A stretch of DNA of 64,000 bases from Segatella buccae ATCC 33574. Lineage in GTDB: Bacteria > Bacteroidota > Bacteroidia > Bacteroidales > Bacteroidaceae. This document shows, piece by piece, positions 34,979-44,526 of the stretch. The notes under the pieces were generated by a model. That model did not search any database, was not told the origin of the DNA, and saw only the letters and a list, made by a program, of their open reading frames with translations. Position numbers and translations under genes: made by a program. Every line of letters begins with the position of its first letter. Positions within the stretch are counted from its first letter, which is position 1. Location of the stretch: assembly GCF_000184945.1 (NCBI RefSeq), contig NZ_GL586311.1:2799620-2863619 (forward strand), written 5' to 3'.

Positions 34979-36531
34979 ATCAGCCCTACGAGATAAAGGG
35001 CTACGGGGATGGTGACGATGGCAATGCCGATGAAGTCGATGTAGACACCGGTCTTGATCATCTTGGTGATGGGAATGTAGCCGCTCGCATAGACGATGGC
35101 GTTGGGCGGCGTGGACACAGGGAGCATGAAGCCCAACGAAGCCGAGAGGGCCACACCCACAGCCACGGGAATGGGACTGAAACCTGCCGTGACGGCCGCG
35201 CCGATGGCCAACGGACCTATCATGTTGGTGGCAGCCGTGTGGGAAGTGAGTTCGGAGAGCAGCAGCGACATCACACAGAACACCGCCACGAGCAGCAGTT
35301 CGGAGGGTTTGCCGCCCATGAAGTTGATTATCTGGTCGCCTATCCATCCCGAGAGACCGGTGGCATACATCATGCCGCCGATAGCCAGTCCGCCGCCGAA
35401 GAGCAACAGTGTGCCCCACTCCACGCCGGCCACGGCGTCTTTCCAGTCGAGCGTCATCTTGTGCTGCTTGGTGTCCACGGGGATGAGGAAGAGCAACAGG
35501 GCCCCCACCATGGCAGCCACGGCCTCGGGGAAGAGGCGGTTGTAGTTGTTGAGTATCTCGCTATCGGTGCCCAAAGCGATGCTCAGGATGCCCGGCATGA
35601 CCCACAGCGTCACGGCCACGAGGAAAGCGAAGAGCGTGTTCTTCTGTGCACGCGTCCATCGGCCCAGCCCTTTTTTCTTCTCGCCGATAAACTTCTGCGC
35701 ACCCTCAATGTGGTCTACATCGGCGGGGAACATCCTCACCAGAATCACGTAGGCGATGATGAAATAAGCCACCATGGCCACGAAGCCCCACACCATCCAT
35801 TGGAAGAAGGAGACATGGACATCGGCCAGCTCACTGAGGAATCCGAGCATGATGATGTTCGGGGGCGTACCTATGGGCGTGAGCACACCGCCTATGGAGC
35901 AGGCGTAGGCCGTCATGAGCATCAGCCCCGTGGCATACTTGTAGGTTTTGAGGTTGATGGGCTTGCCGTTGGCGGCCATCATCTCGCTGATGGCTTCGAG
36001 CAGTCCCAGTGCTATGGGAAACATCATGGCCGCCGTGGCCGTGTTGCTGATCCAGCCCGAGCACAGGGCGCAGGCCAGTCCGACGGCCAGAAAGATGCGT
36101 CGCGGACTGTCGCCCACCCACTTCATCGACATGATGCCGTAGGCGATGCGCTTGTCGAGCCCGTTCACCATCATGGCCTTGGCTATCATGAAACCGCCCA
36201 TGAAGAGGAATATCATGGGGTTGGCGAAGGGGGCGAAGGCTTCTTTCATCTTCACCACGCCAAACACCACGCACAGCGTGGGCCCGATGAGCGAGGTCAC
36301 GGGGATGGGCACGGGCTCGGTGATCCACCACAGGCCCACGAGGGTGATGATGGCGAGCAACTTGTGGGCCTCCGGCGAGAGGCCGGCAATGGGAGTAATC
36401 CACACGAGGATGGCGCAGATGGGGCCGAAGATGGCTCCGATGATGCGGCGCTGGCGGTCAAAACGTGAGTCGTCACCGCCGCTCCCTTGCTGCGCCGGGG
36501 CAAGGGGCTTTTCTGCATTAAAATTGTTCAT
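34969..36531 (-). CDS. DASS-family sodium/anion (dicarboxylate-type) transporter
   Basis: 520 residues with about 12 membrane segments. The two SNT-type motifs of the family are present, SGWISNTATAAMMFP and ELTSHTAATNMIGP, each followed by a Pro-Thr-Pro-Pro loop (GTPPNIIMLG, VSTPPNAIVYASG). These make up the sodium and substrate sites. It probably imports or exchanges C4-dicarboxylates such as succinate or malate, but sulfate or citrate are possible. An unmatched 30-residue polar N-terminus precedes the first helix. A TATATTTG -7 element lies at 36562-36569 on the same strand. Confidence 0.92.
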   Translation of the reverse strand: MNNFNAEKPLAPAQQGSGGDDSRFDRQRRIIGAIFGPICAILVWITPIAGLSPEAHKLLAIITLVGLWWITEPVPIPVTSLIGPTLCVVFGVVKMKEAFAPFANPMIFLFMGGFMIAKAMMVNGLDKRIAYGIMSMKWVGDSPRRIFLAVGLACALCSGWISNTATAAMMFPIALGLLEAISEMMAANGKPINLKTYKYATGLMLMTAYACSIGGVLTPIGTPPNIIMLGFLSELADVHVSFFQWMVWGFVAMVAYFIIAYVILVRMFPADVDHIEGAQKFIGEKKKGLGRWTRAQKNTLFAFLVAVTLWVMPGILSIALGTDSEILNNYNRLFPEAVAAMVGALLLFLIPVDTKQHKMTLDWKDAVAGVEWGTLLLFGGGLAIGGMMYATGLSGWIGDQIINFMGGKPSELLLVAVFCVMSLLLSELTSHTAATNMIGPLAIGAAVTAGFSPIPVAVGVALSASLGFMLPVSTPPNAIVYASGYIPITKMIKTGVYIDFIGIAIVTIPVALYLVGLIVR

Positions 36532-36561
36532 AGGCTTTCATAAATATAGATTGTCATGGTG

Positions 36562-36569
36562 CAAATATA
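36562..36569 (-). promoter_or_regulatory. -7 element for the DASS gene
   Basis: TATATTTG on the minus strand about 30 nt before the ATG; the best TTG upstream is 23 nt away, longer than usual. Confidence 0.45.
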
Positions 36570-36671
36570 AAAATTATTTTTTGCTATTGCCGCAAGAAAT
36601 CGGAAAAATTACAAACTGGAATAATTTCGGGCAATGTCGGCTCATCCGTAGGCGGATATTCCGGGGCGGTG

Positions 36672-36815
36672 AAAGAAGCGGATGAAGCGAATTTCCTTTC
36701 ACACCCGACATTCGCATCATTCGGATAATTCGCCGAGGAATATCTTTGTCGGCGAATTTTTCGAATGAAGCGAATTTTTTCTCACAACCTACATTCGTAC
36801 TAAGCAGATCTATTT
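36672..36815. repeat. short imperfect direct repeat, about 40 bp units
   Basis: GATGAAGCGAATTTCCTTTC...ACATTCGCATCA and GAATGAAGCGAATTTTTTCTC...ACATTCGTAC are two copies about 85 bp apart, with CGGATAATTCGCCG / GTCGGCGAATTTTTCG between them. No gene seen. Confidence 0.55.
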
Positions 36816-37124
36816 GGTCTCACTTGCCGCTTGTCAGCATATAGCACAAAACTTACCAAGGTCGAGAAAAAGCCTTACACGGCATTTCTTCCCGCTCCGC
36901 TATCCACTCCATATTATCCGTTTTATTCGCCACATCCGGCCTACGAATTTTCTCACTCGGCCCAAACGACCGCGCAAAAGAGCCGTAGTGAAAAGCCAAA
37001 AGAGGCCGAACGAGAAGCTCAAAGAGCCCCTTTTGCAAGGTTGAAAAGCCCCCTTTAGGGGGTTGGGGGTATCTCGTTAGGTGGTTTGGGGCTGGTTTGG
37101 GGACTTTTTGGTGAGTGGTGGCCT

Positions 37125-37154
37125 AAAAAAAGGGAGCACTTGCGCGCTCCCCTT
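37125..37154 (-). terminator. intrinsic terminator directly after the B1 promoter
   Basis: GGGAGC / GCTCCC stem extended by AAG-type pairs, followed on the minus strand by seven T. It starts within a few nt of the expected initiation point of the promoter at 37162-37193. Confidence 0.75.
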
Positions 37155-37161
37155 GCTACTG

Positions 37162-37193
37162 CAAAGATACAACCAAAATCGGCGAAATGCAAA
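37162..37193 (-). promoter_or_regulatory. promoter inside repeat B1
   Basis: On the minus strand TTTG (37190-37193), 20 nt, TATCTTTG (37162-37169). No gene follows; the hairpin terminator comes at once. Confidence 0.65.
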
Positions 37194-37384
37194 TCGATGA
37201 GGAAAAAATCGGACAGTTCCAAAGAGGCAAAGACGGGGGCAGGAGACTGCTGTCAACTCGCCGAGATATTAGCGTAATCCTGCCGAAATACTTTTATCTT
37301 TTTACTGAAATGCAGCTGACAATTTGCCAAAACACCGCCTCTCCCGTGCCTCCTCCCTACCCCAACCCAAAGGGTTTATACGCG

Positions 37385-37428
37385 AAAAGCCATGCCGGCG
37401 TCTCTCATTGACGCCCCGCATGGCTTTT
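37385..37428 (-). terminator. intrinsic terminator after the TPR gene
   Basis: AAAAGCCATGC and GGCGTC pair with their complements around TCTCATT. It lies about 100 nt after the TPR gene stop. Nothing else is seen between this hairpin and 37200. Confidence 0.7.
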
Positions 37429-37530
37429 ATATAAAGAGGAGACAGTGGGCGGACATGGAGGATAGGCCACGCCCGCGCCGTCAGTCCGGTGGCGGTGTCG
37501 CCGCGCAGGGCGGCGGTTCAAGCATCCGCC

Positions 37531-38754
37531 TTAGTTCTTGCTCTCGGCTTCGGCAGCCTTGGTTTCGGGAGCGTCGGCCCCATAAAGACCGTAGCAGGCC
37601 TGATAGCGGTTGTAGGCCCAGTTGGCCTGATTGCGCTGCGGGTCGAGCTGCTTGGCCTTGTCGAGATATTTCAGTGCCTCGGTGTAGACCACCTTGCGGC
37701 CATTGGGATCCTGCTGGTCGGCAGCCTTCACGTTGAGACAAGCACCGAGATAGGTGAGCACGAGGGCGTTTTCGGGCTGGAGCTCGGCAGCCTGCTTGAG
37801 ATATTTGATGGCTTCGTTGGCATTGTTGGCCGTGATGGCATTCTGTCCCTTGAGGAAGAGGGCCACGAAGTTTTTCGGATTCTTGGCGATGGCCTCATCG
37901 AGGAGCTGAACTTGCGCGTCTTTCTGGCCCATGGCCGAATAGAGGTTGGCCAGCGACTCGAGCACCACACCGTTGTCGGGCTTCTGTGCATAGAGTGCCT
38001 TGAGCTCGTCAACGAACTTCACGGAGTCGGCCTTCGTCTTCAGTCCGTCGCGCATCACGAGCAACTTGATGCCCAGCGCACGGTCGGCCTGCTCGGGATC
38101 TTTCATGGCGAGGTCGCAATAGCGGCCGGCACGCTCCTTGTCCTTGGCCTGGAAGGCATACTGGGCGGTGAAAAGGGCCACCTGTCCGAAGTATTCTTTC
38201 TGCGAACTCTTGTCCTGCGAGGCAAAGAGCGGAGCGTCGTTGGTGTCGAGGAAGGTGCCCCAATACTTCAGCACGTCGGCATCCTTGCCCTTCTGGGCAG
38301 CCTCCTGTCCGGCGTTGACGAGCTGCGCGCGCACGCCCCACAGACGGGTGTTGTTGGCTGCGGCGAAGCGGGGCTTCACCTTGCCCTTGGCATCGGGCTT
38401 CTGGTCGTACTTGTCACACTCCAGTCCGGCCTGCAGGGCCTCGGTGGCGGCATTGTACATGCCCAGCGTGTCGAAGGCCTGGTCTTTGCCCTTGATGCCC
38501 ATCTGGGCGTTCATCTGGTTTTGGGTGAGGACGGTAGACTCCTTGTTGTACTTCTCCAAGGCGAGGTCAACGAGCTTGTTGTAGGCTTTGGCGCGCTCGG
38601 CGTCAGTAGCCAGCGCGCTGAGATTCTGCTTGAGCAGCGCATCGGCTTCTGCATAGGTTTTGGCCTTCATGATAGCCTTCAAGGCATCGCTGTCTCCGGC
38701 AAATGCTGCCGATGTACTGAGTATCATCATGGCAGCGAACATTAACTTTTTCAT
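37531..38754 (-). CDS. secreted TPR-repeat protein
   Basis: 407 residues from the ATG at 38752-38754 (MKKLMFAAMMILSTSAAFAG), which gives a clean signal peptide with an AFA site; the open frame runs 26 codons further up into the spacer hairpin and is rejected. The mature protein is helical with TPR units, clearest at about 255-360 (NGVVLESLANLYSAMGQKDAQVQLLDEAIAKNPKNFVALFLKGQNAI and NEAIKYLKQAAELQPENALVLTYLGACL). It probably serves as a periplasmic or outer-membrane scaffold. It is close downstream of gyrA on the same strand but separated by a hairpin. Confidence 0.85.
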   Translation of the reverse strand: MKKLMFAAMMILSTSAAFAGDSDALKAIMKAKTYAEADALLKQNLSALATDAERAKAYNKLVDLALEKYNKESTVLTQNQMNAQMGIKGKDQAFDTLGMYNAATEALQAGLECDKYDQKPDAKGKVKPRFAAANNTRLWGVRAQLVNAGQEAAQKGKDADVLKYWGTFLDTNDAPLFASQDKSSQKEYFGQVALFTAQYAFQAKDKERAGRYCDLAMKDPEQADRALGIKLLVMRDGLKTKADSVKFVDELKALYAQKPDNGVVLESLANLYSAMGQKDAQVQLLDEAIAKNPKNFVALFLKGQNAITANNANEAIKYLKQAAELQPENALVLTYLGACLNVKAADQQDPNGRKVVYTEALKYLDKAKQLDPQRNQANWAYNRYQACYGLYGADAPETKAAEAESKN

Positions 38755-38800
38755 CTTTCTGTAGTTTAAAGTTATATTGATTTTCTTCCGATAACACATT

Positions 38801-38835
38801 CCGGTGCCCCTCCCCGAGGTTGGGGAAGGCACCGG
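38801..38835 (-). terminator. hairpin between gyrA and the TPR gene
   Basis: CCGGTGCC-CTCCCC pairs with GGGGA-GGCACCGG across a 7-nt loop. There is no T tract, so it could be a weak terminator or an mRNA-stabilising stem. Confidence 0.5.
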
Positions 38836-38846
38836 AACCGTGCAGT

Positions 38847-41492
38847 TTATTCATTGTTGTCATCTTCTCCGCCGAAGTCTACGAGCGGAGCTTCGCCCCC
38901 GTTGCCCTCGTCTTCGTCCGGATCGTCCTCTCCGGCAGTGCCGCCGGACCCGTCGGCCGTGGCATCCTGCCTGATTTCGTCACTCTTCTTGGCCCACTGG
39001 GCACGGCTTTCCTCCTCAACGGTGGCCTCGAGTTCGCTGCTCATCACCTTGCACACGCTGGCAATGACATCGTTTTTCTTGGCCAGATTGATGAGTCTCA
39101 CGCCCTGCGTGGCACGCCCCATGACGCGGCAGTCGGCCACGGCGAGGCGAATCACCACGCCGCTCTTGTTGATGATCATGAGATCGTTGTCATCGGTGAC
39201 GTTCTTGATGGCCACCAGTCTTCCGGTCTTCTCGGTCACGGCGAGCGTCTTCACGCCCTTTCCGCCTCGGTTGGTGATGCGGTAGTCTTCCACCTGCGAG
39301 CGTTTGCCGTAGCCGTTCTCGCTCACCACCATCACGTTTTCCGTCTCCGAGTCGTTGACCACAATCATGCCCACCACGGCATCGTCGCCCTCGTCGAGGC
39401 GCATGCCGCGCACACCGGTCGACACGCGGCCCATGGTGCGGATGGTGCTCTCGTGGAAACGCACGGCCCTGCCGTTGCGGTTGGCGATGATGAGTTCGTT
39501 GTTGCCGTTGGTGAGACGCACATCCACCACCTCGTCGCCTTCAACGATGTTGATGGCTATCACGCCGTTGGCCCGCGGACGGGAGTAGGCTTCGAGCAAT
39601 GTTTTCTTCACCGTGCCGTTCTTCGTGGCGAACACCACATAGTGGGAGTTGATGAACTCCTCGTCGTCGAGTCCGCGCAGCCGCAGGAAGGCATTCACCT
39701 GATCATCGCCCTCGATATTGAGCAGGTTCTGTATGGCGCGGCCCTTGGAGTTGCGGTCGCCTTCGGGTATCTCGTAGCACTTGAGCCAGTAGCAGCGCCC
39801 TTTCTTGGTGAAGAAGAGCATCGTCTGGTGCATGGTGGCAGGATAGATATACTCGGTGAAGTCCTGCTCGCGGTGGCGGGCCCCCTTGGAGCCCACTCCG
39901 CCGCGGGCCTGCTCGCGGAACTCGGAGAGCGGTGTGCGCTTGATGTAGCCCATGTGGCTCACGGTGATCACCACCGGATCGTTGGGATAGAAGTCTTCGG
40001 GGTTGAACTCCTCCGAGGAGTATTTGATTTCGGTGCGGCGTGGGTCGCCATACTTCTCCTTCACTTCCTGCAACTCGTCTTTCATTACCTGCTTGCAGAG
40101 CTCGGGGTCGTTGAGTATGCGGTTGTAGTAGTCGATCATGCGCTCCAGCTCCTCGTATTCGGCGTGCAGCTGATCCATGCGCAGCCCCGTGAGCTGCGAG
40201 AGACGCATGTCCACGATGGCCTTCGATTGCAGTTCGTCGAGGTTGAAACGCTCTTCGAGGTTGCGCTGCGCGTCGGCCGGTGTCTTGCTCGCCCTGATGA
40301 TGTGCACCACCTCGTCGATGTTGTCGCAGGCGATGATGAGCCCTTCGAGGATATGCGCCCGCTCCTGCGCCTTGCGGAGGTCATACTTGGTGCGGCGTAT
40401 GGTCACGTCGTGGCGGTGCTCCACAAAGTATTTCACACACTCCTTGAGACTGAGCAGCCGCGGGCGGCCGTTGACCAGCGCGATGTTGTTCACCGAGAAG
40501 GCACTTTGCAGGGCCGTCATCTTGAAGAGCTTGTTCAAGATGACATTGGCGTTGGCGTCGCGCTTCACGTCTATCACGATGCGCATACCCTGCCGGCCGC
40601 TCTCGTCGTTGGCGTTGGAGATGCCGTCTATCTTGCCGTCCTTCACCAGTTCGGCGATATACTCAATGAGCTGGGCCTTGTTCACCCCGTAGGGTATCTC
40701 GGTGATGACGATCTTGTCGTGGCTCTCGTCGCTCTCTATCTCTGCCTTGGCGCGCATCACCACGCGGCCACGGCCCGTCTCGTAGGCGTCTTTCACGCCC
40801 TGTATACCATATATATATGCACCCGTGGGGAAGTCGGGGGCCTTGATGTAGTGCATGAGGCCCTCCAAGTCTATCTCGGGATTGTCGATGTAGGCGCAGC
40901 AGCCGTCGATCACCTCGCCCAGATTGTGCGTGGGCATGTTGGTGGCCATACCCACGGCGATGCCGTTGCCGCCGTTGACCAGCAGGTTGGGTATCTTCGT
41001 GGGCATCACCGACGGCTCCGTGAGCGTGTCGTCGAAGTTGTTGGTCATGTCCACGGTGTCCTTCTCAAGGTCGTCCATCACGTGCTCTCCCATCTTCGAG
41101 AGGCGGCACTCGGTGTAACGCATGGCCGCCGGAGAGTCGCCGTCCACGGAGCCGAAGTTACCCTGTCCGTCGACAAGCGTGTAGCGCATGTTCCAGTCTT
41201 GCCCCATGCGCACCAGTGCCCCATACACCGACGAGTCGCCGTGGGGGTGGTATTTACCCAGCACCTCACCCACAACGCGCGCGCACTTCTTGTAGGGTTT
41301 GTCACTGGTGTTGCCGATGCCGAGCATACCGTAGAGTATGCGGCGGTGTACGGGCTTGAAACCGTCGCGCACATCGGGGAGGGCACGGGCCACAATCACC
41401 GACATGGAGTAGTCGATGTAGGAGGACTTCATCTCCTCCTCGATGTTGATTTTAAGAATGCGATCGTGATCGATCGTCAGATTTTCATCCAT
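38847..41492 (-). CDS. gyrA: DNA gyrase subunit A
   Basis: 881 residues. The breakage-rejoining domain has [45 protein letters not shown] (the quinolone-determining loop, with the first Ser kept and Gly at the position of E. coli Asp87), and [15 protein letters not shown] with the catalytic Tyr. Six beta-pinwheel blades follow; the GyrA-box is TNRGGKG. The tail after about residue 825 is very acidic ([18 protein letters not shown]). With GyrB it introduces negative supercoils. Whether the Gly is the lineage norm cannot be told here. TATATTTG at 41579-41586 is a likely promoter -7. Confidence 0.97.
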   Translation of the reverse strand: MDENLTIDHDRILKINIEEEMKSSYIDYSMSVIVARALPDVRDGFKPVHRRILYGMLGIGNTSDKPYKKCARVVGEVLGKYHPHGDSSVYGALVRMGQDWNMRYTLVDGQGNFGSVDGDSPAAMRYTECRLSKMGEHVMDDLEKDTVDMTNNFDDTLTEPSVMPTKIPNLLVNGGNGIAVGMATNMPTHNLGEVIDGCCAYIDNPEIDLEGLMHYIKAPDFPTGAYIYGIQGVKDAYETGRGRVVMRAKAEIESDESHDKIVITEIPYGVNKAQLIEYIAELVKDGKIDGISNANDESGRQGMRIVIDVKRDANANVILNKLFKMTALQSAFSVNNIALVNGRPRLLSLKECVKYFVEHRHDVTIRRTKYDLRKAQERAHILEGLIIACDNIDEVVHIIRASKTPADAQRNLEERFNLDELQSKAIVDMRLSQLTGLRMDQLHAEYEELERMIDYYNRILNDPELCKQVMKDELQEVKEKYGDPRRTEIKYSSEEFNPEDFYPNDPVVITVSHMGYIKRTPLSEFREQARGGVGSKGARHREQDFTEYIYPATMHQTMLFFTKKGRCYWLKCYEIPEGDRNSKGRAIQNLLNIEGDDQVNAFLRLRGLDDEEFINSHYVVFATKNGTVKKTLLEAYSRPRANGVIAINIVEGDEVVDVRLTNGNNELIIANRNGRAVRFHESTIRTMGRVSTGVRGMRLDEGDDAVVGMIVVNDSETENVMVVSENGYGKRSQVEDYRITNRGGKGVKTLAVTEKTGRLVAIKNVTDDNDLMIINKSGVVIRLAVADCRVMGRATQGVRLINLAKKNDVIASVCKVMSSELEATVEEESRAQWAKKSDEIRQDATADGSGGTAGEDDPDEDEGNGGEAPLVDFGGEDDNNE

Positions 41493-41578
41493 TTAATTTA
41501 TTCTCTTTTGTTTTATTGAAATCGCGTCTAAGGCCGTTTATTTGCGTTCTAAGCGTTTCGGGCCGTTCATAAACCCTG

Positions 41579-41586
41579 CAAATATA
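41579..41586 (-). promoter_or_regulatory. -7 element for gyrA
   Basis: TATATTTG on the minus strand, about 87 nt before the gyrA ATG; the -33 region is weak. The 390-nt gap between the divergent gyrA and lactate permease genes otherwise holds no feature that I can support. Confidence 0.5.
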
Positions 41587-41772
41587 CGTATTATTTTTGA
41601 TATACGAAAGCGTTGGAGACGAAAAAAAGAAACGAAATGGGGGCAAGAGACAGAATAACAGAGGAACATTGGCCTTTGCGGCAGGGCAGGCTGGGAGCGG
41701 AAATCGCCCCTCTCTCCATATCGGTGACATAAAAAACAAGGAAGAAAAACGCCGGTTTCCGGAATTTAATCG

Positions 41773-41780
41773 TATATTTG
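41773..41780 (+). promoter_or_regulatory. -7 element for the lactate permease gene
   Basis: TATATTTG, about 100 nt before the ATG at 41883; -33 not clear. Confidence 0.45.
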
Positions 41781-41882
41781 CAACAAACCTTCGGCGGCGC
41801 GGACAGAAACCGGGCCGGCCGGAGACCGCCATGAACAAGAGACAACAACCCAACGACAACAATCCATAAACCTTGACAGCCC

Positions 41883-43499
41883 ATGAGTGCCCTTATCTCC
41901 ATTATCCCCATTCTGCTGCTCTTCGTTTTGATGCTCGGCCTGAAGATGGCCGGCCACAAGAGCGCGTTCGTCACCCTCATCGCCACCATCCTGCTGGCGC
42001 TCACGGCGGCTCCGGCTCTCGACATGATGCCCCACCATCCGGGGTCCGCGGCGGCCGTGGTGGGGTGGAGCGTGGTCGAGGGCGCGCTGAAGGCCGTGTT
42101 CCCCATCCTGCTCATCATCCTCATGGCCATCTACAGCTACAACATACTCGTGGAGAGCAGACAGATAGAGGTCATCAAGGCCCAGTTCACCTCGTTTACC
42201 GACGACCGCGGCATCCTCGTGCTCATGCTCGTGTGGGGCTTCGGCGGACTGCTTGAGGGCATGGCGGGCTTCGGCACGGCGGTGGCCATTCCGGCAGCCA
42301 TCCTCATCGGACTCGGTTTCAAGCCCATGTTTTCGGCTCTCGTGGCCCTCATCGGCAACACCGTGGCCACGGGATTCGGAGCCGTGGGCGTGCCCGTGAC
42401 CACGCTCTGCAACGAGGTGGCACCGGGCGGGGCTGCCTCTGCGGAGGCCATCTGCGAAACCTCGGCCTTTGCCGTGATTCAGCTCTCGCCGCTGTTCATC
42501 CTACTGCCGTTTGTCATCCTCATGATCACCGACCGCAAGGCCATCGGCAAAAACATCGCGCTGGCCGTGTGGACGGGCACTGTGTCGCTCTCCGTGCAGT
42601 ATCTCTGCGCCCGCTATCTGGGGGCGGAGACACCGGCCATCATCGGAAGCATCGCCGCCATCGCGGCCATCATCGCCTACGCCCGGCTCTTTGCACGGAG
42701 AAAGGCTGCCACAGCCGTGACCGACGACAGACAGACCGTAGCCGGCACGACGGCTCCCTCCCACTCTTTCACGCTCTCCGAGACGCTGCGGGCGTGGAGC
42801 GTCTACCTCTTCATCCTACTTTTCATCCTGTTGAGCGGAGCTCTCTGTCCGCCGGTCAACGACTTTCTCAAGAGCCACCTCGTGTCGAGGGTGACGCTGC
42901 CCGTCATCGGGTCTACGTTCAAGTTCGGGTGGATTTCCAACGCCGGACTGATGCTCTTCCTCGGTGCGACCATCGGCGGACTCATCCAAGGGCTCGGCTT
43001 CGGGCGGCTGATGGCGATCTTGGCGCGCACCACCGTCAACCTGCGCAACACCATCGTCACCATCGTGTCGCTCATCTCGCTGGCTTCGGTGATGAACTAT
43101 TGCGGCATGATAGGGGCCATCGCCGAGGGTCTGGTGGCTGTCACGGGCTCCTTCTATCCCCTTTTCGCCCCGCTCATCGGGGCCATCGGCACGTTTGTGA
43201 CGGGCTCCGACACGTCGTCTAACATCCTCTTTGCCAAGCTGCAGGCCAATGTGGCCCACCAGTTGGGCATGACCGGACAAGGCTCTTTCTATGGCATGGA
43301 GGGCGGCCAGACCAACTGGCTGGTGGCTTCCAACACCACCGGGGCCACGGGTGGCAAGATGATTTCGCCCCAGTCGATAGCCATTGCCACGGCCTCGTGC
43401 AACATGCAGGGCAAAGACGGCGAAATCATGCTCTCGGCCATCCCCTACGCGCTGATGTACATCGTGCTCGGCGGACTCATGGTGTTTCTCGGAGGTTGA
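41883..43499 (+). CDS. L-lactate permease (LctP family)
   Basis: 538 residues with about 13 membrane helices. The conserved blocks WGFGGLLEGMAGFGTAVAIPAAILIGLGF, NTVATGFGAVGVPVTTL, AGLMLFLGATIGGLI and SVMNYCGMIGAIAEGLVAVTG, then GSDTSSNILFAKLQ and NTTGATGGKMISPQSIAIATA, are those of the LctP proton/lactate (or glycolate) symporters. It probably takes up or releases lactate. It is a single gene, with a spacer of about 130 nt to the next. Confidence 0.95.
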   Translation: MSALISIIPILLLFVLMLGLKMAGHKSAFVTLIATILLALTAAPALDMMPHHPGSAAAVVGWSVVEGALKAVFPILLIILMAIYSYNILVESRQIEVIKAQFTSFTDDRGILVLMLVWGFGGLLEGMAGFGTAVAIPAAILIGLGFKPMFSALVALIGNTVATGFGAVGVPVTTLCNEVAPGGAASAEAICETSAFAVIQLSPLFILLPFVILMITDRKAIGKNIALAVWTGTVSLSVQYLCARYLGAETPAIIGSIAAIAAIIAYARLFARRKAATAVTDDRQTVAGTTAPSHSFTLSETLRAWSVYLFILLFILLSGALCPPVNDFLKSHLVSRVTLPVIGSTFKFGWISNAGLMLFLGATIGGLIQGLGFGRLMAILARTTVNLRNTIVTIVSLISLASVMNYCGMIGAIAEGLVAVTGSFYPLFAPLIGAIGTFVTGSDTSSNILFAKLQANVAHQLGMTGQGSFYGMEGGQTNWLVASNTTGATGGKMISPQSIAIATASCNMQGKDGEIMLSAIPYALMYIVLGGLMVFLGG

Positions 43500-43628
43500 G
43501 GAGCAAGAAATGCAGAAACGGCATTTTCCGCCCTGCCGACGGCCGTTTTTCCGATTTTTATTCGTAATATTGCACCCGGTCTGCAGCCACCGACGGCGGC
43601 GGACGACAAACCATCAAGAATCAAACGC

Positions 43629-43946
43629 ATGATACTCAGTACAACTCCGACCCTTGAGGGTCATCCCATCAGAGAATATAAAGGCGTGGTGACGGGTGAA
43701 ACCATCATCGGTGCCAACTTCGTGAAAGACTTTTTTGCCGGCATCCGCGACTTTGTGGGCGGTCGCAGCAACAGCTACGAGAAGGTGCTGCGCGAGGCCA
43801 AAGACACCGCCATGAGGGAGATGTCGGAGCGCGCGCAATCTCTCGGAGCCAATGCCGTGGTGGGCATCGACATCGACTATGAGACCGTGGGGCAGAGCGG
43901 CACCATGCTTATGGTGACAGTGAGCGGCACGGCGGTGATACTCTGA
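43629..43946 (+). CDS. YbjQ / UPF0145 family protein
   Basis: 105 residues, the normal size. [46 protein letters not shown] and [27 protein letters not shown] are family blocks. The proteins form small pentameric rings of unknown function, sometimes named heavy-metal-binding without good proof. It is 19 nt upstream of crcB, probably in one transcript. A TAATATTG at 43565-43572 could be a -7 element. Confidence 0.92.
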   Translation: MILSTTPTLEGHPIREYKGVVTGETIIGANFVKDFFAGIRDFVGGRSNSYEKVLREAKDTAMREMSERAQSLGANAVVGIDIDYETVGQSGTMLMVTVSGTAVIL

Positions 43947-43965
43947 ACCTTACCGACACCGACAG

Positions 43966-44340
43966 ATGAAAGAACTTCTCACCGTCGGCATAGGCAGCTT
44001 CTTCGGCGGAAGCCTGCGCTATGCCGTTTCAAGACTCATGTTGCTATGGCTGCCGGGGGCTTTTCCCGTGGGCACTTTCGTGGTGAATGTGGCCGGCTGT
44101 TTCCTCATCGGCCTGTTCACAGCCATGCCTTCCATCGCCTCCCATGCCTCTCCCGCCACCCGTCTGCTGCTCACCACAGGCTTCTGCGGGGGCTTCACCA
44201 CTTTTTCCACCTTCATCAACGAGACTTCCACCCTTGCCAAAGGCGACAGCCTGCTCATGCCCATCGCCTACGTGACGGGCAGCTTGGCCGTGGGCTTTGC
44301 AGCCGTGCTACTGGGACACGTGGTGGGAAGATTATTTTAG
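43966..44340 (+). CDS. crcB: fluoride channel CrcB/FluC
   Basis: 124 residues, four membrane helices. GSFFGGSLRYAVSR, PVGTFVVNVAGCFLIGLF with the conserved Asn, and GFCGGFTTFSTFINET with the Phe/Thr-Ser box that lines the pore are all present. It works as a dual-topology dimer exporting fluoride. The stop lies at the edge of a family T repeat. I looked for a fluoride riboswitch in the 19-nt gap and before the YbjQ gene and saw none. Confidence 0.95.
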   Translation: MKELLTVGIGSFFGGSLRYAVSRLMLLWLPGAFPVGTFVVNVAGCFLIGLFTAMPSIASHASPATRLLLTTGFCGGFTTFSTFINETSTLAKGDSLLMPIAYVTGSLAVGFAAVLLGHVVGRLF

Positions 44341-44522
44341 GAGTATTTTTTTTAGGAGTATTTTTTTAGGAGTTAAAGGGAGTTAAGGAGTTAAAGGGAG
44401 TTAAGACAGCGGCTTTATTGCTTGCACAATGGCAATTTAATAAGCGACAAAACTATTGTCTTAACTCCCTTTAACTCCTTAACTCCCTTTAACTCCTAAG
44501 AAAAATCTCCCTTTAACTCCTA
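44341..44522. repeat. GTTAAGGGAG array (family T), full copy with inverted arms
   Basis: The left arm has TTTTTTAGGAGT and GGAGTTAAAGGGAGTTAA units then GACAGCGGCTTTATTGC; the right arm has ACAAAACTATTGTC and TTAACTCCCTTTAACTCC units. It fills the space between the convergent crcB and permease genes, where it could act as a two-way terminator. Confidence 0.85.
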
Positions 44523-44526
44523 ATTT

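Larger units (their letters stand above)
36831..37200 (-). repeat. family B structured repeat, copy B1
   Basis: Read on the minus strand: a promoter (37162-37193), a hairpin terminator (37125-37154), CCCCAAACCACCTAACGAGA, a half family P palindrome, AACCTTGCAAAAGGGGCTC, TTTGAGCTTCTCGTTCGGCC, then a divergent tail to about 36831. Copy B2 at 45665-46035 has the same parts in the same order. The open frame on the plus strand (36814-37044) shares a short RKSLTRHF stretch with one in B2, but this follows from DNA homology and I do not call it a gene. Confidence 0.8.

Noticed and set aside
38847..41492. GyrA Gly at the E. coli Asp87 position as a quinolone resistance mutation
   Set aside because: It may be the natural residue of this lineage; the Ser83 equivalent is unchanged, so resistance cannot be claimed from this sequence.
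38820..41519. 899-residue open frame antisense to gyrA, and similar long frames antisense to aspS (27076-28671), the exporter (47273-49600) and aconitase (58614-60992)
   Set aside because: They are mirror frames of GC-rich coding DNA, with His/Val/Ala-rich, unstructured composition and no family motifs.
43500..43965. Fluoride riboswitch upstream of ybjQ-crcB
   Set aside because: I could not find the crcB-motif pseudoknot core in the gap; only a weak -7-like element is present.
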